Part shown: in pieces, positions 35,498 through 43,385 of the stretch
Layout: every line of letters begins with the position of its first letter
Numbering within the stretch: the stretch's first letter is position 1
Origin: G963664115 sp965263045
GTDB taxonomy: Bacteria; Acidobacteriota; Terriglobia; 20CM-2-55-15
Length of the DNA stretch: 64,000 bases
Reading direction: 5' to 3'
NCBI GenBank assembly: GCA_965263045.1
Contig: CBDHGK010000041.1
Location: 6,405,550-6,469,549, forward strand
Notes under the pieces: generated by a model
What the model was told of the DNA's origin: nothing
The model's database searches: none
Seen by the model: only the letters and a program-made list of their open reading frames with translations
Program-made: the position numbers and the translations under genes

Positions 35498-36547
35498 CTA
35501 CGATCCGCCACCCCGCCACGCCAGTTGAGCGTTCATGCATTCGCTGATGACGGTCGCGTGATTCCCGACGGCTTCCCGGTTCACGAAGGGATGGGGATCG
35601 ACGCCCGGCCGGCGAAAACTCAGAGCATGAACCTTCATGTGGGTCTTGTCGTGGAACGGATGGATCGACAGGTACACATCGGCCCCGGCCTCGGCCGTGA
35701 TCTCCCGCCAACGAGCGAGCGAATCGCCCCATACTTTTATGGCTGCCTCATCGTCCGCCCAATATTGGATTCCGTAGCGCCCGAGGCCCCAACCCTGACC
35801 TCCGACCAGGGCGCCAAGATGGCTTTGATTTCCATCCTTGAGCGGGACCAGCAGCGATAATGTCCCGGGAGTGTGGCCCGGGGTGATGTGGATCGTTACC
35901 GTGGTGTCACCGAGTGTCAGTTCCGTCCCATCCGTGACCACCATGTCTTTGCTGGGTCTCTCCGGCTCAGCGGTGTCATCGTTCTTCGCCAGGACTTCCC
36001 AATCCTCTTCAGACATCACGATGCGGGCCGAGGGGTAGGTGTCCTGCAGATACCGGGCTCCAGGATAAATACTGCTGTGGGCGTGGGTCACGATGACATA
36101 TCTGATGTCGTCTGGGTCCAGGCCCAGTTTTCCGAGTCCCTGGGTAACGGACTCTTCGACGCCATAGTCCATACTCGTATTGATGAGAATGAGCCCTTCG
36201 GATGTCGTTATTGCCCAGATCGTTTCGCGTATGCTGCCGATGAAATACAGGTTGTCGAAGACCTTCGATGGTTCGACGAACCATGTGGAGCGGTCGCTCC
36301 GGTCCGAACGTGCCGGAAGCATTACGGTGGCGGTAGTCGCGGATGTGGACGCCTGACCGGGCCTGGGATCGCTGCAAGTCACGTCAAACACGTTGGTAAA
36401 GTCGAATCCTGGACGGTAGGCGGCAGCTCTGGCTGCGGCCACGTGGATCTCGGCGTTTTCTGCAGACGATTGCGCGTTCGCCTCGATCGCTATCCAAGCC
36501 CCGAAAAGCAGGACAATGCAGGAAATAGGTGCTGAATAAATCTTCAT
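35498..36547 (-). CDS. Exported metallo-beta-lactamase-fold protein, metal site lost (HAHSSI)
   Basis: The 349-residue third paralog: signal peptide (MKIYSAPISCIVLLFGAWIAIEANA), ETIWAITTSEGLILINTSMD, GLDPDDIRYVIVTHAHSSIYPG, ITPGHTPGTLSLLVPLKDGN, LSIHPFHDKTHMK, SFRRPGVDPHPFVN. The HxHxDH motif has become HAHSSI: both the Asp and the last His are gone, and DTGF/DSGY is NTSM. Zinc site 2 cannot form, so it is probably non-hydrolytic or uses one metal. AAAGGAG precedes the ATG. Family fold otherwise intact along the full length. Confidence 0.85.
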   Translation of the reverse strand: MKIYSAPISCIVLLFGAWIAIEANAQSSAENAEIHVAAARAAAYRPGFDFTNVFDVTCSDPRPGQASTSATTATVMLPARSDRSDRSTWFVEPSKVFDNLYFIGSIRETIWAITTSEGLILINTSMDYGVEESVTQGLGKLGLDPDDIRYVIVTHAHSSIYPGARYLQDTYPSARIVMSEEDWEVLAKNDDTAEPERPSKDMVVTDGTELTLGDTTVTIHITPGHTPGTLSLLVPLKDGNQSHLGALVGGQGWGLGRYGIQYWADDEAAIKVWGDSLARWREITAEAGADVYLSIHPFHDKTHMKVHALSFRRPGVDPHPFVNREAVGNHATVISECMNAQLAWRGGGS

Positions 36548-36853
36548 ATCCGAGTTTCTCCTTTCGTTGGGACTTCATTGCGACCCGAAAATCGTGCTGA
36601 TCAGCACGCTGTTCAATTTGTTCGCTGTTTCTTGTCAGCGATAGTAAGCAAGGCCGGAGGGGGTGTCAAATGCTTTCGGCCGCCCGAAATGAACGGGCAA
36701 GAGTGCGCTGAAATAGAGTCCGGGTCAGACGCGACGTTCGCAGAATTCGACCGGGAGCGGGATCGATCGGTCCAAGGATATTCCCATAATCTCCGCGCTG
36801 CAGTGACCGAGTGAGTACTTGAAGGGTTCTTCAAAATGTACTGCACAGATTCG

Positions 36854-36882
36854 TTGACACGCCTACGGGGGCGAGATATCGT
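36854..36882 (+). promoter_or_regulatory. Sigma70-type promoter for the DUF6152/DLSGIW pair
   Basis: TTGACA (36854-36859), 17-nt spacer, TATCGT (36877-36882), then AAGGAGG and ATG 36903. The -10 box ends 20 nt before the start codon, so the leader is very short. The rest of the gap 36548-36853 shows no gene. Confidence 0.6.
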
Positions 36883-36902
36883 TTTTCGATCAAGGAGGTG
36901 CG

Positions 36903-37337
36903 ATGAGCATTCAACGATTATGGGTCGTGGCGCCGTTTGCCGCCGTTTTGTTTGCCTCCCTAACCAGCATGCCGGGTGGTGTGGTTTCAGCGCATCACGC
37001 CGCTGCAGGCTATGCCAGAGAAGCCGACAGCGTCGTCCGGCTGGAGGGCGTCGTTGTTGAATTCCGTTGGCGAAACCCGCATGTCGTTCTGGTGTGGGAC
37101 GTGACGGACGCTTCCGGCGAAGTCGTGCGATGGAGGGGTGAGCTTGCGTCCCCGAGTTCGATGACGGGCCGGGCCGGCATGACGCGTACTTCCCTTCGCC
37201 CGGGAGACCCGGTCGAGGTCTATGCCTTTCCAGCGCTGAGAGGTACGCCCCAGAGTATTCCCATAAGGATCCTGAGTGACGGCCAGATGTTGCTCGAGGA
37301 CAATGTGCGCGGCGGTGGCACAGTATTCGAGAATTAA
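36903..37337 (+). CDS. DUF6152 family exported protein
   Basis: The 144-residue protein has a signal peptide (MSIQRLWVVAPFAAVLFASLTSMPGGVVSA) and HHAAAGYAREADSVVRLEGV, VEFRWRNPHVVLVWDV, VVRWRGELASPSSM, LRPGDPVEVYAFPALRGTPQ. No Cys. AAGGAGG is 4 nt before the ATG. It is followed 84 nt later by a DLSGIW gene on the same strand, the same pairing as at 21593/20600, which suggests a functional link. Confidence 0.85.
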   Translation: MSIQRLWVVAPFAAVLFASLTSMPGGVVSAHHAAAGYAREADSVVRLEGVVVEFRWRNPHVVLVWDVTDASGEVVRWRGELASPSSMTGRAGMTRTSLRPGDPVEVYAFPALRGTPQSIPIRILSDGQMLLEDNVRGGGTVFEN

Positions 37338-37421
37338 TCGTCGGGCCGTAAGCTTCCCCCGCAAGGCGGCACCCGGAGGGACGCATTCCGTGTCGGCTTG
37401 CATCTGAGGAGGTACGATAAA

Positions 37422-38297
37422 ATGGCAACGAGAATGCGTGTCACCATTATTACCGTGGCAGCGCTGATGGCCTTAACGGTCGCGTCTGAAACTTCGGCCG
37501 CGATGCGATCCGCAGGTCAGTCCCCGGGAACCGCCACCTGGCTACCCTGCCCACAATGCCAGAATGACGCCGAGAGAGCCCAGGCACGGGCAGCGACGGC
37601 GAATCTGACTCCTGAACCGCGCGACCTGTCGGGCGTATGGGGGCAGAACCGCGTCCAACTCAGCGTACCGGCACCCGCACTGACCGACCGCGGTGAGGCC
37701 CTCTATCAGGCCACCCAGGCCGATCCCGGCGCTGACGGCAGTACACTGACGACTAACACAAAAGACGGCATGCTGATCTGTGATCCGCTCGGGTGGCCGC
37801 GCTGGTTCACATATAACTACGGTTTCGAATTTGCTCACCTTCCGAACCGGGTTGTTCAGTTCATCGAATGGGGCCATGCATGGCGTGACATCTGGACCGA
37901 TGGGCGGGCACTTCCCGAGGACCCGGACCCCCGCTGGCTGGGATATTCTGTGGGTCGGTGGGAGGGAGATACATTCGTGGTCGAGTCGAACGGGTTTGAT
38001 GACCGGTCCTGGCTCTCGGAGAACCGCCAGGAGCGCCGATACGGTTGGCCGCACAGCGCCGCGCTTCGAACCGAGGAGCGTTATCGGCGTGTGGACTATA
38101 ACACCCTGGAGGCGACATTGACGATCACCGACCCCGAGGTTTATACCGATCCCTGGGTGACCGCGGACCGATTCCTCCTGAGCCCCGGCAGCGAGATCGG
38201 GGAATTTTTCTGCGTGCCGTCCGAATTCAGCCAGTTTAACGAGGAGTTGATCGCACCCTCCGAGCAATTGAGTCCCGGCACGATCGGCCCCCGATAG
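37422..38297 (+). CDS. Secreted DLSGIW/WEGDTLVV family protein
   Basis: The 291-residue protein starts at 37422 with AGGAGG 9 nt upstream and has a signal peptide (MATRMRVTIITVAALMALTVASETSAA). Its mature N-terminus carries a CxxC knuckle (LPCPQCQND) not seen in the other copies, followed by EPRDLSGVWGQNR, LICDPLGWPRWFT, RVVQFIEWGHAWRDIWTDGR, WLGYSVGRWEGDTFVVESNG, TEERYRRVDYNTLEATLTIT and FFCVPSEF. Function unknown. Convergent with the DUF5916 gene 33 nt away. Confidence 0.8.
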   Translation: MATRMRVTIITVAALMALTVASETSAAMRSAGQSPGTATWLPCPQCQNDAERAQARAATANLTPEPRDLSGVWGQNRVQLSVPAPALTDRGEALYQATQADPGADGSTLTTNTKDGMLICDPLGWPRWFTYNYGFEFAHLPNRVVQFIEWGHAWRDIWTDGRALPEDPDPRWLGYSVGRWEGDTFVVESNGFDDRSWLSENRQERRYGWPHSAALRTEERYRRVDYNTLEATLTITDPEVYTDPWVTADRFLLSPGSEIGEFFCVPSEFSQFNEELIAPSEQLSPGTIGPR

Positions 38298-38330
38298 TCC
38301 ACAGCGACGCGCCTTACCTGCGCATGCAGC

Positions 38331-40655
38331 TCAGAAGCGGACCGTATACTGCAATTTCGCCGACACCTTGCTGTCTTGAGGAGTGAATCGGTAACCGCCC
38401 TCGTCGTCCTGAATCCATCCCTGGTTGAAGACAAAGAACAGATCGTTTCCAGGCGTCAGAATCCAGCGGACACGGCTTTGCCACGACAGATTCCGGGACC
38501 GGTTGTCGTACTGGATCAGATTCGAAAACGAAAGGAACGGCGACGCTGCATAGTTGACCCGCGAGGTGATGACGCGGGCAACGAAATTGCCTTCCGGCAA
38601 CCGCGCGAACGTCTGATCGGAGTTCAGACTGATGCTGAAGTAGGGGGGGATCTTAAAGGTCAGCCCCGTCTGGAACTGAGCCGCGCGACCCGACCAGTAC
38701 GGGCCGAAGAAGGTCCTCACGCTCCCCTGTACCCGACGCTTGGCTGCACTCGACCAGTTGGAACGGAAACGAGTGTACCGGTAGTCGCCCGGTTGAAGGA
38801 CGACGCCGGGGAAAATCTCAAACGGCTCGAAAAGACGCTCGAAGGTGGGGTTCACGTCGACGAGGGCGTGAAGCGAGTCACCGGAGTTGAAGTGCCAGTC
38901 AATCAACTGAATCGTGAGTTCCGAGCTTTCCAGCTCTCCGGTGTCCAGCCGGGTGAACTGGGTGTAGTAGACATCATGGATCATCTGCTGAATGTCCAGG
39001 AAGTTGTTCGGGCGCGGGTTATAGCTGGCACCCACCCGTAACATACGCACATTTCTCCGCTGAACGAAGCCCAGGGCGGGCCTGAAATTTTCTTGAACGT
39101 CGCGCACAATGAATTGCGCATCGAATCGATCATTCGGATACTGCACTGCAATGCCGTAAGACCAGTCCCTGTCGGGCGTGCCTTCGTTCCTGCTTTTGAC
39201 GGCATACGCATTGAAAGCCAGATTTCGAGCGCCGCCCAGAAAGCGGGAAGTCGCCAGACGTATGTCTCCGCCGAAGGTCGTGCTTGATATCGGAAGCGCA
39301 GGATGGCCATCCGTCAAAATAGCGCCAATATAAGACTGTTCCAGGAGGTTGCGTTTGATGCGTCCGACAAACAGGTTCTTCTCTGGCGCGGCAGCTACCT
39401 CCCGCGTACGCACGTTCAGCACACCAATTTCAGTTCGGCCGGCCCTGCCTGTCAACTTGACTCCAAAATCGAGAGGCACCTCCTCTCCCGCAAGGAGTCC
39501 GATCTTCCGGCTGAAGAACGGGAATAGATCCGCTCCGGTGCCCGGAATTCCGGCAGGAGGGCGCATGCTGGGGCCGGCGACGTTGAAGACGCCGGCGTCT
39601 TCCAGAAAAAACGTCCTCTTCTCTGGAAACAATAGTGAAAAACGTGACAGGTTGATCTGGCGGGCGTCCACTTCCGTCTCGCCGAAGTCCGTGTTTACGG
39701 TTGCGGACAACTTGAGACTGGGTGTGAGGTTGTAGAACATGTCGAGCCCCGGCTTGCCGGTGACGGTGTCGGCCCCGGTTCCGCCAGAATGAAGCCAGCG
39801 CCCACCCGCGAAGGGCCGGATATTGAGACCGATGCCCTGTGTGAGGCCCTCAAGGTCCGTGATCTCGCCCGCCTCGGAGACATTGAAAAACTGGGTTTGC
39901 AGCAGCGCCCCGGACCAGCGGTCTTCCTCTAACTTTCGGACGATTTCTCGAGCAATATTGAATCCCCAGACCGTCTGACCCGCGGGAAATCCCAGGCTCT
40001 TGAAGGGAATTTCGAACTCTGCACTCCACCCCTCTTCGGTGCGCGCGGTCCGAACGGTCCAGATCGCGTCCCAATCGTTATTCGATTGACCATTTGCGAA
40101 CACGAGGCCGTCCACGAGTGCGCCCGCCGGGTTGGTTGCAAAGTAGAAGGCATTGCGCTGGTCGCGATAGGTATCGAGTACGATTGAAATCTGATCGTCA
40201 AAGCGCAGGTTCGCGTCTCGCGACATATCGGTGCCGAGTATCTGGTCGGGTTCCGAATCGTAGGCCATCACGCCAATGTAGAGGTTATCTGCATTGTGGA
40301 GGAGGGTCACTTCCGTGCGTTCGGTGGGACTCTCGCCGGTCCGGGGCTGTCGCTGAATCAACTCACCAATATTCGGCGCGGTACTCCAGACGCTTTCATC
40401 AAGTGAGCCATCGATCAGAATTTCCGAGGTGATCGCCGTGACGACAGCGGACCGGACGGGCTCGTTGGCACTGTTCTGTTCGGCCGCGGCGGGGCCGGGA
40501 ACGAGTGCAAGCAGGCATCCCAACACCCACAATGTTGTCGTTAGAGAACTGCGTCGGAGTCGGGTACGCCATCGCCGGTTCGAGGGTGACACGTCATCGC
40601 CGTTCGTCTCGACACGATGTATTCCGATGGGGAGGCCGTCGATATCAGTTCGCAT
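38331..40655 (-). CDS. DUF5916 outer-membrane protein with CBM9-like domain
   Basis: A protein of about 774 residues. After a long n-region and signal sequence (TTTLWVLGCLLALVPGPAAA) comes a CBM9-like domain (EILIDGSLDESVWSTAPNIG, DNLYIGVMAYDSEPDQI, WSAEFEIPFKSLGF), then the DUF5916 beta-barrel with LSRFSLLFPEKRTFFLEDAG and a C-terminal Phe (LQYTVRF), the signal for BAM insertion. It is probably a sugar- or polymer-binding outer-membrane protein. The start is uncertain: ATG 40655 has no good Shine-Dalgarno site and the frame is open to 40721. Confidence 0.8.
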   Translation of the reverse strand: MRTDIDGLPIGIHRVETNGDDVSPSNRRWRTRLRRSSLTTTLWVLGCLLALVPGPAAAEQNSANEPVRSAVVTAITSEILIDGSLDESVWSTAPNIGELIQRQPRTGESPTERTEVTLLHNADNLYIGVMAYDSEPDQILGTDMSRDANLRFDDQISIVLDTYRDQRNAFYFATNPAGALVDGLVFANGQSNNDWDAIWTVRTARTEEGWSAEFEIPFKSLGFPAGQTVWGFNIAREIVRKLEEDRWSGALLQTQFFNVSEAGEITDLEGLTQGIGLNIRPFAGGRWLHSGGTGADTVTGKPGLDMFYNLTPSLKLSATVNTDFGETEVDARQINLSRFSLLFPEKRTFFLEDAGVFNVAGPSMRPPAGIPGTGADLFPFFSRKIGLLAGEEVPLDFGVKLTGRAGRTEIGVLNVRTREVAAAPEKNLFVGRIKRNLLEQSYIGAILTDGHPALPISSTTFGGDIRLATSRFLGGARNLAFNAYAVKSRNEGTPDRDWSYGIAVQYPNDRFDAQFIVRDVQENFRPALGFVQRRNVRMLRVGASYNPRPNNFLDIQQMIHDVYYTQFTRLDTGELESSELTIQLIDWHFNSGDSLHALVDVNPTFERLFEPFEIFPGVVLQPGDYRYTRFRSNWSSAAKRRVQGSVRTFFGPYWSGRAAQFQTGLTFKIPPYFSISLNSDQTFARLPEGNFVARVITSRVNYAASPFLSFSNLIQYDNRSRNLSWQSRVRWILTPGNDLFFVFNQGWIQDDEGGYRFTPQDSKVSAKLQYTVRF

Positions 40656-40841
40656 ATGAAAGTGTGACGCTATCCGAGCTGTTTTAGAGCCCGACCCGTC
40701 CGAGGTGTTGCAAGGTCCCACCCCAAACTGGAGAGGACTGCAATCGGTCCGCCCCCCTGGACGCTCTCGATGTATACAGACGATCTAAACCGCCGATATC
40801 CGGCGCACAGTCGGGTCAAACCAATAGCCATCCGTCTCAAG

Positions 40842-43031
40842 CTATCTCAAGATCTCCACCCGCCGCGAATACTTGATGATGAGGTTGCGATTGATCGGAC
40901 CCAGACCCTCCAGCCTCTGGGTCTCGTTATAGACGACGTACAACCCGGTGCCGGCGGTGCTGAGCCAGCCAAATCGAAAATTTCCGCTCCAGTTGCTGGC
41001 CCGGTCGTTGTACTGGATTAACGACTGAAAGTTGATCCGGGGTGTGAGGCTGTAGTTGAGGCGAGTCTGCAGCAGGTTGGTCACGAACTCGCCTTCCGCG
41101 AGGTTGATATCGCTGCGTCGCCAGGTGAGGGATGTATTGACCGTGGCCCCGGCCCGGGCGTTTATGCCAACCGAGAATGTGCGTTCGTTTCCGGTATAAA
41201 ACCCACCGACTACGGAAGACCAGTCCAGCGACACCGCCCGACTCCGGTCTGATCGGATTCTAAGGTCGAATTGCGGATGTCGGTACTGGCCTGCGGGTAC
41301 GACCACGCCGGGACTGATTTCGAACGGTTCGTGAAGGCCTTCCATATTGATGTTCAGGATCGTGCCCAGGAACCACCCGTTTTCGAAATCGATGCTGGGA
41401 TCGAGGTGAATCGTCTGGGTTTCCATGAACCCCTCGAAGTCCCAATAGGTCCGGAGTTGGCCATGGGGCCGCATTTCTCGAAGCCAGGGTATGTCCGGAA
41501 AGCGGATGTTTTTCCCTCCCGCGAAATCGAGAAACCGGTAGTTCTTGCGGGTTAGGAACCCGACTTCCGGATTGAAGTCGTCCCCGACCTGTGAATATTC
41601 GGATCGCAGGTATCCCCCCCGCTGCTGGTATTGCACCCGGATGTCGTAGGCGGTCTCGGGACCTGTTCGACCCGGAGTTTCCGTGCGGGCCATGAAACCG
41701 TCAATGTCGGTGTACTGGCCGATACCGAGTTTTCCGTCAAGACCCCAGGTGCGGTTCCAGTTTCCGGGTACCGAACCCGTCGCGTCGCGATTGACAATAA
41801 TGCCGCCCAGGCTGGAACGGTTTGAAAGCTCCCGGCTCACGCGCGCTACGGTGAAGTTGTTCTTGTCTGTGATTCCAGGGACGTTGTCGGTCTCCATGTT
41901 CAGGAAACCGACATTAAATTGCCCCACCTTTCCGCTTAATCGGGCGCCACCGATGATGGGTACCGCCGCCCCGGAAGGATCGATGCCGATACGGCGGCTG
42001 AAAAACAGATCGGTGCCGGACTTTCCTGCCGCAAACAGGCCGGCATTCTCAAGGAAGAATGAGCGTTTCTCTGGAAAGCGGACGCTAAACCGGGTCAGGT
42101 TAACCACCTGCTCGTCTACTTCGACCTGTGCGAAATCTGTGTTGTAGGTCACATCCAGGTTCAGGCTTGGCGTGACTCCGAACTTGGCGTCGAACCCGAA
42201 GTCGCTGTTGAAATCCGCTTCCGTTTCCATGGGGTTCGCAAAGTTTCGAACGGCTCTACCAACGACATAGGGCGTGACGTTGAAGTTGCGCGGGGTATCC
42301 AGTTCCAGTCCCCGCAGTTCCCCGGCTGACGACAGTCGATACAGGTTGTAGATGCGCTCGATCGGGGCCCAGAACACCTCTTCGTTCTTCCGCCGGATAT
42401 TGCGTTGAAAGTTCACGCCCCAGGTCTGGGGGCGGTCACCGTAGCGCAGACTTCTCAGGGGGATTTCGAACTCCGCCGTCCAGCCCAGTTCGGTGACCTG
42501 GGTGCGCACCGTCCAGCTGGTGTCCCAGTTCAGATTAAAGCCGGAACCCGAGGTCACGGCGGCCCGGCCCTGGACCGCACGCGTGCCTTCGCCTTCATTG
42601 CTGACCTGGCCGTCGAATTCGATTCCGGCCGGGTTCGTACCGAATACGAAGCCGTTTTGCCGATCGTGGTAGGTATCGAAAATGATTTGAAAGGAATCAG
42701 TATCGTTCATTCCCGAATCCCGCCGGCTGTCGGTTACGCGAATCAGATCCGGTTCGCTGTCATAGCAGATGACGCTGATAAAGAGGGCGCGGTTGTTATA
42801 CAGAATCCGAACGACGGTTTCTTCGGATGCGGGCGTGCCTTCGACCGGTTCGGTCTGAACGAACCCCGTAATTGGCGCGGCCAGTTCCCAGACCGCGTCA
42901 TCGAGAACACCGTCGATGACGGGAGCGGCCTCGACGAGGGTCGCGCTGGCGATCGGCGGCGGTTCCTGAGCCCGGGCCGGTGTTGATGGGAGGAGAACGG
43001 CAAACATGGCGGCGATTGCGCCAGACATCAT
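40842..43031 (-). CDS. DUF5916 outer-membrane protein with CBM9-like domain
   Basis: About 729 residues, paralog of the preceding gene: signal peptide (MMSGAIAAMFAVLLPSTPARA), CBM9-like part (APVIDGVLDDAVWELAAPIT, ALFISVICYDSEPDLIRV, WTAEFEIPLRSLRYGDRPQT) and DUF5916 barrel (LTRFSVRFPEKRSFFLENAG, FFSRRIGIDPSG). ATG 43031 lies 12 nt after AAGGAG; a TTG at 43037 would have better spacing. Unlike its neighbour it ends in VEILR, not in an aromatic residue. Same strand, 187 nt upstream of the first gene. Confidence 0.8.
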   Translation of the reverse strand: MMSGAIAAMFAVLLPSTPARAQEPPPIASATLVEAAPVIDGVLDDAVWELAAPITGFVQTEPVEGTPASEETVVRILYNNRALFISVICYDSEPDLIRVTDSRRDSGMNDTDSFQIIFDTYHDRQNGFVFGTNPAGIEFDGQVSNEGEGTRAVQGRAAVTSGSGFNLNWDTSWTVRTQVTELGWTAEFEIPLRSLRYGDRPQTWGVNFQRNIRRKNEEVFWAPIERIYNLYRLSSAGELRGLELDTPRNFNVTPYVVGRAVRNFANPMETEADFNSDFGFDAKFGVTPSLNLDVTYNTDFAQVEVDEQVVNLTRFSVRFPEKRSFFLENAGLFAAGKSGTDLFFSRRIGIDPSGAAVPIIGGARLSGKVGQFNVGFLNMETDNVPGITDKNNFTVARVSRELSNRSSLGGIIVNRDATGSVPGNWNRTWGLDGKLGIGQYTDIDGFMARTETPGRTGPETAYDIRVQYQQRGGYLRSEYSQVGDDFNPEVGFLTRKNYRFLDFAGGKNIRFPDIPWLREMRPHGQLRTYWDFEGFMETQTIHLDPSIDFENGWFLGTILNINMEGLHEPFEISPGVVVPAGQYRHPQFDLRIRSDRSRAVSLDWSSVVGGFYTGNERTFSVGINARAGATVNTSLTWRRSDINLAEGEFVTNLLQTRLNYSLTPRINFQSLIQYNDRASNWSGNFRFGWLSTAGTGLYVVYNETQRLEGLGPINRNLIIKYSRRVEILR

Positions 43032-43135
43032 CCGCAAGTGGAACTCCTTAACCTGTTGTCCGCTGGTGCCGGGAGCGTGCCCGGGCAATCGACATCAACC
43101 GTTCAGAGAATGTAACGGATAAGATGGCAAATATT

Positions 43136-43162
43136 GACGGCACCCCCGCATAGGGTGCCGTC
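43136..43162. terminator. Hairpin upstream of the DUF5916 gene
   Basis: GACGGCACCC and GGGTGCCGTC form a perfect 10-bp stem with a 7-nt loop, between copy A and the DUF5916 gene. Likely a terminator of the copy A transcript or a leader hairpin of DUF5916. Confidence 0.5.
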
Positions 43163-43318
43163 AAGCATTATACAAGGTTGGGAGTGGACCCGTCTTAGCC
43201 CGAAGCGCGTTGCAGGCGGCGAAAGGCAACAGCGCGTTCACGCTGAACCACGATGATTGTCGGAGGTTGGAGGCCATCACCCGATGGTGAGAGTCGATGT
43301 AAACTCAGGGGGGCAGTT

Positions 43319-43355
43319 GGGCCGGGTCCCCCGGCGATAGGGGGACCCTCGGCCC
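43319..43355 (-). terminator. Strong hairpin just after copy A
   Basis: GGGCCGGGTCCCCC pairs with GGGGGACC-CT-CGGCCC: 14 bp with a 2-nt bulge and a 7-nt loop, 30 nt after the copy A stop codon on the minus strand. Similar strong hairpins follow copies B, C, D and E. Confidence 0.6.
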
Positions 43356-43385
43356 GGCCCGGTCATCTTCTGGAGGCAAACAACC

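Noticed and set aside
36613..37428. A 271-codon minus-strand frame
   Set aside because: Overlaps the DUF6152 gene antisense; the plus strand has promoter, ribosome site, signal peptide and family motif.
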